NCBI GenBank assembly: GCA_038043025.1 | Contig: JBBTCW010000031.1 | Span: 1 to 21,101 of the forward strand | DNA: 21,101 bases | Direction: 5' to 3' | Source of the DNA: O2-02-FULL-42-9 sp038043025 | GTDB lineage: Bacteria; Pseudomonadota; Gammaproteobacteria; UBA12402 | Made by a program: the position numbers and the translations under genes | In this document: piece after piece, positions 1-5,328 of the stretch | Layout: every line of letters starts with the position of its first letter | How positions within the stretch are numbered: position 1 is the first letter of the stretch | The notes under the pieces: model-generated | What the model saw: only the letters and a program-made list of their open reading frames with translations | Database searches by the model: none | Told to the model about the DNA's origin: nothing

Positions 1-129
1 GCTATTTTGATAAATTATTGGGGTTTTTGTTCAAATTTTAATGCGGGAGCCCTGGGGGATTGTCAATATATCTTGTCTGGAGATGCCCAAAAGGAGTACA
101 ATAAAGTGATAGATAAATTTCCAATCTAA
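1..129 (+). CDS. 3' end of an unrecognised protein (partial)
   Basis: Frame 1 is open from the window edge to a TAA at 127-129 and encodes the last 42 residues of a protein whose start lies outside the window. The visible peptide is balanced in composition (AILINYWGFCSN near the edge, ending KVIDKFPI) and reads like real protein, not chance. No domain can be recognised from so short a tail. It is followed 63 bases later by another plus-strand gene, so the two may share a transcript. Confidence 0.5.
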   Translation, partial: AILINYWGFCSNFNAGALGDCQYILSGDAQKEYNKVIDKFPI

Positions 130-147
130 TTTTGTGATTTTGTTAAG

Positions 148-173
148 TTGATTGAAATGGTTGATTGAAATGG
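148..173 (+). repeat. Perfect 13-bp tandem duplication in a 5' leader
   Basis: TTGATTGAAATGG occurs at 148-160 and again directly behind it at 161-173. It lies just upstream of the ribosome binding site (AGAGG near 183-187) of the repeat-protein gene. It looks like a recent slippage or duplication event; no function is evident. Confidence 0.75.
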
Positions 174-192
174 TAATAAAAAGAGGTAATAA

Positions 193-1554
193 ATGATGAT
201 TGCTGCATTTTGTATTGAGGGGTCTAAATCCGGCGGTGGAAGCTTTACAGAAATAAAAGCCGCCGTTAAATTAGCAGAAGCTAATTCTGCTCAGGTATTT
301 GATAGCGTGGTATCACGGGCATCTATTCCATATGACATAAGAATTTTATCAACTTTACCAAAAGAAAAGTGGTCGTTGCTAGCTATGGCATATCTTGTTG
401 ATTTTGCTGGCGAAACATCAATAGATTGCATAGTTTCTACTTTGATTAAGCCAGTATTTGATGAAATGATTAGACGAGGAGAATTAACGACATTACCAGA
501 ATGGCTAACATCATTAACTTCACTTACTGTGGGGCAATTTATATCAGAACAAATTAAATTACATTTTAAAGGATCTCAGGTTGACTGGAAAGGCTTTTTG
601 AAAGAACTACATAAAACTATGGGTCGTATTTCTGATGAAATGTCTGAAGATCACTTGTTGTCTTACCTTAGGATACATCCGGAAATTACACATGTATACG
701 GTCTTATAGGCATTGCGCATTTAACTATGCTTGATACTTGCAAAGATACTACTATTGAACAAAAAAACGAAACATCACGTATATTACGATTAAACATAGA
801 TGGCAGAGAAGTGCACATCGAGTTATATGGAGGAATACATGGAACTATGGCACATTTTGAAGCCATGTGCGCATCCTGTGAAAAAGATGGTCTCGTAATA
901 CCGTCTCCAAGAGTAGAAACGGGTTTAGATATTACAAGTATTTTAAGATTGCTCTCTCTGGGTGATTCTATTCCGGCTCGGAAAATGTCCGTGCGAGAAC
1001 GAGATAGTGCTGGTGAAGAAGAGTTAGAAAGACATGGTGAAGAAAAAATTGTTTTTGATTTAGATGCATGTGCTGANNNNNNNNNNNNNNNNNNNNNNNN
1101 NNNNNNNNNNNNNNNNNNNNNNNNNNNNNNNNNNNNNNNNNNNNNNNNNNNNNNNNNNNNNNNNNNNNNNNNNNNNACTCCTCCATTGAAAGAAGAGTTT
1201 GAACGAGGAAAAGATCTACATGAGCAAAGACGTAGTGGTGAAGAAAAGTTAGAAAGACATGGTGAAGAAAAAATTGTTTTTGATTTAGATGCATGTGCTG
1301 AGAAGTTTGATTATTGGATGAAAAATTATACTCATGACGGCAGCGAAACGCACAGCCAAGAGTTGGTGGTTTGGTTATCTGCGGATTCCGGAGCCAGAGC
1401 AGTTCCGACATACGAAGATTTTGCAAGGTTAGCTGAAAAATTGAATACAATGGGTTATACAATACCAACTCCTCCATTGAAAGAAGAGTTTGAACGAGGA
1501 AAAGATCTACATGAGCAAAGACAAGAAAGAAGGATGGCTCCTAAACGTATGTAG
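193..1554 (+). CDS. Unknown protein with 97-residue C-terminal tandem repeats, interrupted by assembly gap
   Basis: This gene was not recognised as a known family. It starts at an ATG preceded by AGAGG with about 6 bases of spacing; a second ATG follows immediately. Residues 1-270 form a unique, mostly helical-looking region without signal peptide or clear membrane segment. From about residue 275 comes a repeated module containing LERHGEEKIVFDLDACA, an AEKFDYWMKNY stretch, PTYEDFARLAEKLN, and a charged linker TPPLKEEFERGKDLHEQR. One full copy and parts of another are visible, almost identical at DNA level. The 100-N gap falls inside the first visible copy and keeps the frame, giving 34 unknown residues, so the 453-aa length is a minimum. 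The final residues are very basic (QERRMAPKRM). Repeat proteins of this kind are often host-interaction or surface factors in intracellular bacteria, but nothing here proves that. Confidence 0.75.
   Translation: MMIAAFCIEGSKSGGGSFTEIKAAVKLAEANSAQVFDSVVSRASIPYDIRILSTLPKEKWSLLAMAYLVDFAGETSIDCIVSTLIKPVFDEMIRRGELTTLPEWLTSLTSLTVGQFISEQIKLHFKGSQVDWKGFLKELHKTMGRISDEMSEDHLLSYLRIHPEITHVYGLIGIAHLTMLDTCKDTTIEQKNETSRILRLNIDGREVHIELYGGIHGTMAHFEAMCASCEKDGLVIPSPRVETGLDITSILRLLSLGDSIPARKMSVRERDSAGEEELERHGEEKIVFDLDACAXXXXXXXXXXXXXXXXXXXXXXXXXXXXXXXXXXTPPLKEEFERGKDLHEQRRSGEEKLERHGEEKIVFDLDACAEKFDYWMKNYTHDGSETHSQELVVWLSADSGARAVPTYEDFARLAEKLNTMGYTIPTPPLKEEFERGKDLHEQRQERRMAPKRM
1021..1524 (+). repeat. 291-bp in-frame tandem repeat (97 codons), collapsed around an N gap
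   Basis: The 56 bases at 1021-1076 match 1246-1301 with one difference. The 55 bases at 1177-1231 match 1468-1522 exactly. From the right-hand copy, the distance between these two landmarks is 222 bases, and the distance from the linker landmark to the next copy is 69, giving a period of 291 bp. Such identity at DNA level, including silent positions, implies recent duplication. Confidence 0.85.
1077..1176. other. Assembly gap of 100 N
   Basis: Exactly 100 N, a conventional placeholder for a gap, sits inside a 291-bp tandem repeat, the likely cause of the break. Repeat geometry predicts that the true gap is 166 bp, or 166 plus a multiple of 291 bp; both keep the reading frame. Confidence 0.9.
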
Positions 1555-1617
1555 GGCGTGACAGACACAAACTATTTGATTTTTATCACCTCTCTTAATA
1601 AAACCTTAATATTTGCG

Positions 1618-1626
1618 TGCTATAAC
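1618..1626 (+). promoter_or_regulatory. Possible extended -10 promoter for the 209-aa unknown gene
   Basis: TGC followed by TATAAC at 1621-1626 is an extended -10 element, 38 bases before the start codon. No convincing -35 hexamer stands 16-18 bases upstream. A clear GGAGG follows at 1651-1655. Confidence 0.35.
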
Positions 1627-1664
1627 TCCTCATGGCTAAAATAATTTTTTGGAGGATAAAATAG

Positions 1665-2294
1665 ATGTTTGCACAACAACAAGAACAAAGTGAAGATCCG
1701 ATGGTCACCTTAATGATGATTGTCAATAGCGGTTATGAAAGGTTTAGGGCACGAGAGCACCGATATTTACTTCAACTATGTACTCGTGAGAAATTAGAGG
1801 AATTAAAAGCAACCGTTCTCGAAAAACAAAAAAAATATTCTCGACGACAAGATTATGATGAGATGTTGAGGCAGATAGAGGCAATGTTGCCATCAGTGGT
1901 GCCATCAAAGAGAGGGAGCGCAGTTCCTTCAACGCCTCGCGAAACGTTCGGAGTGAATCAAGCAGCTTACGATACATTATGTAAAAAAATTCAAGTAGAA
2001 TTTACAAGATTGAGAGCATTGTCGCAAGACTGTATGAGTATCGGCGCACATCAAAAAATAGTAAATATTGAGTCTGCGTTGGATCGCTTAGAGACACATT
2101 TGCGGACACATTTGCGCGAAAATATAAATGAGGAAACGATGCTTGATTACTGTCGTGTTGGCGGGATTTCTCTTGCTCAAAGGTTAGCTGAGCCTCGTTA
2201 TTGTTCATTCTTCACTTGTATCAGCAAGGCGGATGATGCGCTGACGGGGGTTCGACAATTATCTGCGAATGAAACAAAGCCATTGCTGCAATAG
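1665..2294 (+). CDS. Unknown helical cytosolic protein, 209 aa
   Basis: Not recognised. The ATG is supported by GGAGG at 1651-1655 with 9 bases of spacing. The protein is charged and predicted to be mainly helical: residues about 25-75 are rich in Arg, Lys, Glu and Leu and look able to form coiled coil (the stretch around REHRYLLQLCTREKLEEL), a short Ser/Pro linker follows near 85-95, and a second helical region spans about 98-150. There is no signal peptide, membrane segment or catalytic motif. The end (LSANETKPLLQ) is polar. The gene lies 110 bases after the tandem-repeat gene on the same strand and is followed by a REP pair separating it from the converging rhlE. A role as secreted effector is conceivable in a Legionellales genome but is unsupported by any motif. 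Confidence 0.7.
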   Translation: MFAQQQEQSEDPMVTLMMIVNSGYERFRAREHRYLLQLCTREKLEELKATVLEKQKKYSRRQDYDEMLRQIEAMLPSVVPSKRGSAVPSTPRETFGVNQAAYDTLCKKIQVEFTRLRALSQDCMSIGAHQKIVNIESALDRLETHLRTHLRENINEETMLDYCRVGGISLAQRLAEPRYCSFFTCISKADDALTGVRQLSANETKPLLQ

Positions 2295-2310
2295 TAAAAC
2301 AACAGCAAAT

Positions 2311-2391
2311 GTAGCCCGGATGAAATGTGCGAAGCACATGCAATCCGGGGAATTAATATTCCTGTATGGAGCTCAGCGAGATACAGGCTAC
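2311..2391. repeat. Paired inverted REP elements (BIME-like)
   Basis: The outer ends GTAGCC (2311-2316) and GGCTAC (2386-2391) are inverted repeats. Left unit: CCCGGAT 2315-2321 pairs with ATCCGGG 2343-2349, and inside it ATGTGC 2325-2330 pairs with GCACAT 2334-2339 around a GAA loop, leaving an internal 3x3 bulge. Right unit: CCTGTAT 2361-2367 pairs with ATACAGG 2381-2387. The GTAGCC head and bulged hairpin are the usual form of gammaproteobacterial REP sequences mobilised by RAYT transposases. It stands between the convergent 209-aa gene and rhlE, where it may also slow transcription or protect 3' ends. Confidence 0.75.
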
Positions 2392-2400
2392 GCTTGCTGG

Positions 2401-2423
2401 ATGCCGTGGTCAAGCCACGGCAT
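2401..2423. repeat. Perfect 9-bp-stem palindrome between convergent genes
   Basis: ATGCCGTGG (2401-2409) and CCACGGCAT (2415-2423) form a perfect stem around a 5-base loop. No T-run follows on either strand, so it is not a standard intrinsic terminator. It could be a dispersed palindromic repeat like those abundant in intracellular proteobacteria, or a stabiliser of the rhlE mRNA end. Confidence 0.6.
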
Positions 2424-2474
2424 GACAAAACATTAATCGCATTGCCTTCGGGGATAAACATTGAGGATGTCAGG

Positions 2475-3881
2475 TTATCTCTCGCGTTGTTTCCGTGCAT
2501 ATTTCCCGGGGCGTTTTGCTTTATGATGACGACCCTCGTGTTTTTTAGACTCTGATCCTCTTGCATCCGATGTCCGGGATCCTCGTGATCCTGATCCCCA
2601 TTCGCTTGAGTCTGATTTTTTCCAATGGGATCCTCTTGATTCTGAACGTTTTTCGTGGAATTTATGCTTTGGTTTTGAGCCGAATTTTTTTTGGCTGTGT
2701 GGGGAGGAGCGTCTGCCTTGACTTACTGGCTCGGGTTTAACAGAAGGATCGGGTTCGTAACCGGGAATGATTTTGCGTGGAATAGTTATTTTGAGTAATT
2801 GCTCGATTTTTTTAATCAATGCACGCTCATCGGCGCAGACTAACGAAATGGCTTCGCCTTCTTTGCCGGCACGGCCGGTTCGTCCAATGCGGTGAATATA
2901 ATCTTCAGCTGCGCGAGGCAATTCAAAATTGATGACATGCGGTAAATTATCGATGTTCAAACCGCGTGATGCAACATCGGTTGCCACTAAGACGCGTACG
3001 GTTCCATTTTTGAAATGTTCTAACGCGCGTGTGCGTGCGCCTTGACTTTTGTCACCATGTATTGCAGTGGCTGTTAAACCATCTGTTTTTAATTGTTCGG
3101 CAAGACGACCGGCGCTATGTTTGGTGCGTGTAAACACTAATACTTGTTTCCAGTTGTTTGATCCAATTAAAAATGATAGCAATTCGCGTTTGCGTGTACG
3201 ATCGACGGGATGAATAACCTGTGCGACGCTTTCAGCGGCGGTGTTTCGAGTCGCGACCTCGATCAGAGCGGGTGATTTTAATAAACTATTTGCGAGCTTT
3301 TTAATGTCTTCTGAAAATGTTGCAAAGAATAATAAGTTTTGTCGTTGTTTGGGTAAAAATGAAATAATGGCGCGAAGATCATGAATAAAGCCCATATCTA
3401 ATATGCGATCGGCTTCGTCGAGTACTAAAATTTCTATGTGGGATAAGTCGACGGTTTTACGTCTCACGTGATCCAAAAGGCGCCCCGGTGTTGCAACCAA
3501 AATATCAACGCCGCGATGTAATTTTTGTATTTGGTTAACAATGTTAACTCCACCAAAAATGGTTGTAGATTTTAAATGAAGATGTTTGCCGTAATCGCGT
3601 ACGCTTTCTTGAATCTGCGCAGCTAATTCGCGCGTCGGCGTTATAATCAGGGCACGAACGACGGGTTTGTTTTTATTTGATGATTGTTTACTTAAATGTT
3701 GTAAGAGTGGCAACGTAAAGGCAGCGGTTTTGCCAGTACCGGTTTGGGCGCCGGCCATGATATCGCGGCCTTCCAAAATAATAGGAATTGCTTGGCGTTG
3801 GATGGGGGTGGCTTTTGTATAACCGCGTTCGTACACTGCACGAACGAGCTCGGCCGATAGGCCTAACGTATCAAATGACAT
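2475..3881 (-). CDS. rhlE: DEAD-box ATP-dependent RNA helicase RhlE
   Basis: This is an RNA-unwinding ATPase acting on rRNA and mRNA in the cytoplasm. The order of motifs is complete: Q motif GYTKATPIQ (20-28), Walker A AQTGTGKT (45-52), PTRELA (82-87), TPGRLLD (131-137), DEAD (155-158), HRIGRTGRAG in the second RecA domain, and the RhlE-typical IPGYEPDPS after it. Residues from about 385 to 468 are a basic Ser/Arg/Gly/Lys-rich tail, usual for RNA tethering in RhlE. Two deviations stand out: motif III reads FAT (186-188) instead of SAT, and motif V reads RGLNID, with Asn where Asp is usual. The ATG at 3881 has AGGAG 7 bases upstream. The gene converges on the 209-aa gene across the REP pair. 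468 aa fits the family. Confidence 0.95.
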   Translation of the reverse strand: MSFDTLGLSAELVRAVYERGYTKATPIQRQAIPIILEGRDIMAGAQTGTGKTAAFTLPLLQHLSKQSSNKNKPVVRALIITPTRELAAQIQESVRDYGKHLHLKSTTIFGGVNIVNQIQKLHRGVDILVATPGRLLDHVRRKTVDLSHIEILVLDEADRILDMGFIHDLRAIISFLPKQRQNLLFFATFSEDIKKLANSLLKSPALIEVATRNTAAESVAQVIHPVDRTRKRELLSFLIGSNNWKQVLVFTRTKHSAGRLAEQLKTDGLTATAIHGDKSQGARTRALEHFKNGTVRVLVATDVASRGLNIDNLPHVINFELPRAAEDYIHRIGRTGRAGKEGEAISLVCADERALIKKIEQLLKITIPRKIIPGYEPDPSVKPEPVSQGRRSSPHSQKKFGSKPKHKFHEKRSESRGSHWKKSDSSEWGSGSRGSRTSDARGSESKKHEGRHHKAKRPGKYARKQRER

Positions 3882-3889
3882 AGATTTCT

Positions 3890-3929
3890 CCTGGATCTGC
3901 CTAGCCCTAATTTAAAGAGCCGGTCCAGG
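3890..3929 (-). promoter_or_regulatory. Possible leader hairpin covering the rhlE ribosome binding site
   Basis: On the minus strand CCTGGA (3929-3924) can pair with TCCAGG (3895-3890), the latter overlapping the AGGAG of rhlE. The stem is 6 bp with a 28-base loop, so it is weak. DEAD-box helicase genes are sometimes controlled through leader structure; here this is only a possibility. Confidence 0.25.
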
Positions 3930-3987
3930 CAAATGAATTATAATTTTTTACTATCGAGTGCAGACCGGAGAGCAACAAGATGAGAAC

Positions 3988-3993
3988 AGTATA
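3988..3993 (-). promoter_or_regulatory. Possible extended -10 promoter of rhlE
   Basis: On the minus strand the sequence reads TGC-TATACT, with the hexamer at 3993-3988, an extended -10 about 107 bases before the rhlE start codon. The -35 region is poor (TGGCAA at 17-base spacing). A second AT-rich TATAAT further down (near 3940) lacks a -35 partner. Confidence 0.35.
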
Positions 3994-4019
3994 GCAGAAA
4001 CCATTGTACTTGCCATTGT

Positions 4020-4430
4020 TTATTGCATGTGACAGGTAACAACCTCACCGGCGGCTTCGGCTGCTTGTGCTGGTTGCGCTGCTTGTGGAGCAGATGGTTT
4101 TTTTGAGGGAGTCGCCGGAGGAGGAGCAGGATTCCTAGCGCTTTGGTCAGGAGGAAGTGCCATGAAAGGAGAGCCAGCACCAAACATGAGTTCAAGTATC
4201 TCTTGTCTTGCGTCGGCAGGTGGGCGTGATGCTGCAACAGCTCTTTTTTTTTCCGCACGTCTCTTTTTTTCTTCTGCTTCTGCTTTTCTCCACTCACCAA
4301 TTTCCTCTGGGGTCCGTACTTCTGTTACTGCTCCTGCGCTTGCTACTCTCATTCTCCACACAGCCGCTCTCCCTGCGGCTTCGACTGGCATTGAATGTTG
4401 TGGTTGGGGCAGTTCTCCAAAGCGCGGCAT
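4020..4430 (-). CDS. Unknown Ala/Pro-rich charged protein, 136 aa
   Basis: Not recognised. The frame is open from an ATG at 4445, but the internal ATG at 4430 (MPRFGELPQPQ) has GAGGG 8 bases upstream, while the outer one has none, so 4430 is chosen. Residues about 35-75 form a highly charged Glu/Lys/Arg/Ala helix (EEIGEWRKAEAEEKKRRAEK), followed by a short conserved-looking patch ILELMFGAG and an Ala/Pro/Gln tail (PPPATPSKKPSAPQAAQ). No signal peptide or membrane segment. A strong promoter lies upstream, divergent from the secretion operon across a 299-base gap, and rhlE follows on the same strand. It could be a regulator or substrate of the secretion system; there is no direct evidence. An overlapping 120-aa frame (4300-3938) is less plausible. 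Confidence 0.55.
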   Translation of the reverse strand: MPRFGELPQPQHSMPVEAAGRAAVWRMRVASAGAVTEVRTPEEIGEWRKAEAEEKKRRAEKKRAVAASRPPADARQEILELMFGAGSPFMALPPDQSARNPAPPPATPSKKPSAPQAAQPAQAAEAAGEVVTCHMQ

Positions 4431-4479
4431 TTTTATTTCCCTCATTTATAAAGTGGTATGATTATCAGAAACTTACTGC

Positions 4480-4508
4480 ATCATATAATCTATCATCAAT
4501 TCAGTCAA
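4480..4508 (-). promoter_or_regulatory. Sigma-70 promoter for the Ala/Pro-rich protein
   Basis: On the minus strand: TTGACT (4508-4503), a 17-base spacer, TATGAT (4485-4480). Each hexamer matches consensus at 5 of 6 positions. Transcription would begin near 4473, leaving a leader of about 43 bases before the chosen ATG. Confidence 0.65.
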
Positions 4509-4627
4509 TTTTTTGGTTAGCGATCGCGAAGTCGAAAACTCATATAGACCAGTATTTTATACGGATGTTTTGTTTGCATTGCTGTTGTAAAGTGAACGGT
4601 TAGCTTTATGGTATAGGGTCATTTTGT

Positions 4628-4647
4628 TCAAAAATTTATCAAAAATT
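4628..4647 (+). promoter_or_regulatory. Two 9-bp direct repeats at 11-bp phase next to the secretion-operon -35
   Basis: TCAAAAATT occurs at 4628-4636 and 4639-4647, one helical turn apart, ending 2 bases before the -35 hexamer. This spacing is typical of binding sites for OmpR/PhoB-family response regulators. The regulator is not known. Confidence 0.45.
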
Positions 4648-4649
4648 GC

Positions 4650-4678
4650 TTGGAGGTGGTGGGACAAAGTGCTATACT
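4650..4678 (+). promoter_or_regulatory. Sigma-70 promoter of the type IV secretion operon
   Basis: TTGGAG (4650-4655), 17-base spacer, TATACT (4673-4678), preceded by TGC, so also an extended -10. The start of transcription would be near 4685, about 45 bases before the trbC start. No other good promoter was seen within the operon, so all ten genes probably depend on this one. Confidence 0.7.
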
Positions 4679-4729
4679 GCGACTTCATAACTGTTCACCG
4701 CAAAACAAATTGTGAGAAGGAGATACTGC

Positions 4730-5062
4730 GTGAAATCAAATTTACAGAATTTTTTCAATAAGTTGCAACAAGCCACTGTGGCGGTCTTTATCGGGTGCGT
4801 GATCATACCGGCCGCTTATGCAACGACAACGGGTCTTCCTTGGGAAACCCCATTGCAAAAGATATTGGATTCATTGACCGGTCCCGTGGCCAAAATTTTG
4901 GGGGTGATCGCGATTGTGATCGCCGGCTTTGGTATTGCTTTTGGTGAATCAGGCAGTGGTATGCGCCGCATCTTTCAAGTGATATTAGGTTTATCGATCG
5001 CCTTTACGGCATCGAGTTTGGTAGTGAGTTTATTTGGATTTTCGGGAGGCGTCGCATTTTAA
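4730..5062 (+). CDS. trbC: VirB2/TrbC-type major pilin
   Basis: The pilin subunit of the conjugation-type pilus, inserted in the inner membrane before assembly. The GTG at 4730 is preferred because AAGGAG (4717-4722) stands 7 bases before it; an upstream in-frame GTG at 4712 has no such site. The 110-aa product has a signal peptide with a likely cut after AYA (residue 31), giving a mature TTTGLPWETP start, then two hydrophobic helices (about 50-68 and 78-98) around a short loop with GESGSGMRR. This is the TrbC/VirB2 pattern. The chain ends in FSGGVAF, with no long C-terminal extension as in RP4 TrbC. The stop codon overlaps the next ATG by one base (TAATG). First gene of the operon. Confidence 0.85.
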   Translation: MKSNLQNFFNKLQQATVAVFIGCVIIPAAYATTTGLPWETPLQKILDSLTGPVAKILGVIAIVIAGFGIAFGESGSGMRRIFQVILGLSIAFTASSLVVSLFGFSGGVAF

Positions 5063-5316
5063 TGGCAACCCCCGGTTTTAGAATTCGATTACATAGCGCA
5101 TTAGTTACGCCGATTTTATTGGCAGGTGCACCGCGCACGTTTGCGATTGTCAATGGGACGTTATGCGCGGCCTTTGTTTTGGGCCTGCAAGCGTTTTATA
5201 CATTACCGTTTTTTATTGTGTTTCATCTGGTTGCTGTTTTTATGGCAAAGAAAGACCCGTTTTTTTTCGACGTGCTGTTACGACATTTTCATCAAAAAAA
5301 ATATTATAACGTTTAA
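5062..5316 (+). CDS. trbD: VirB3/TrbD inner-membrane protein
   Basis: A small membrane protein associated with the VirB4/TrbE ATPase and needed for pilus assembly. The 84-aa product shows the TrbD signature: a short N-terminus, then HSALVTPILLAGAPR followed by FAIVNGTL and two hydrophobic stretches (about 28-45 and 48-62), ending in a charged KKDPFFFDVLLRHF segment, where VirB3 proteins carry a conserved DP(F/Y) motif. The ATG at 5062 overlaps the trbC stop by one base, implying translational coupling. Usual size for the family is about 85-105 aa. Confidence 0.88.
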   Translation: MATPGFRIRLHSALVTPILLAGAPRTFAIVNGTLCAAFVLGLQAFYTLPFFIVFHLVAVFMAKKDPFFFDVLLRHFHQKKYYNV

Positions 5317-5328
5317 AGAATAATACAT

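Noticed and set aside
968..1477. Minus-strand open frame of 169 codons across the N gap
   Set aside because: It is antisense to the repeat gene and owes its length to the repeat and to undefined bases.
2325..2555. Plus-strand open frame of 76 codons
   Set aside because: It runs through the REP pair and palindrome and into the antisense of rhlE; no ribosome site or recognisable protein.
3938..4300. Minus-strand frame of 120 codons overlapping the Ala/Pro-rich gene
   Set aside because: Highly biased Lys/Gln/Leu composition from an alternative frame; weaker start than the 4430 ATG.
4520..4527. GCGATCGC palindrome between the divergent promoters
   Set aside because: An 8-base palindrome can occur by chance and only one was noticed; no reason to call it a site.
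4162..4603. Two plus-strand frames opposite the Ala/Pro-rich gene
   Set aside because: Compositionally odd (runs of Leu/Phe/Ser), antisense to a better supported gene, and reaching into its promoter.
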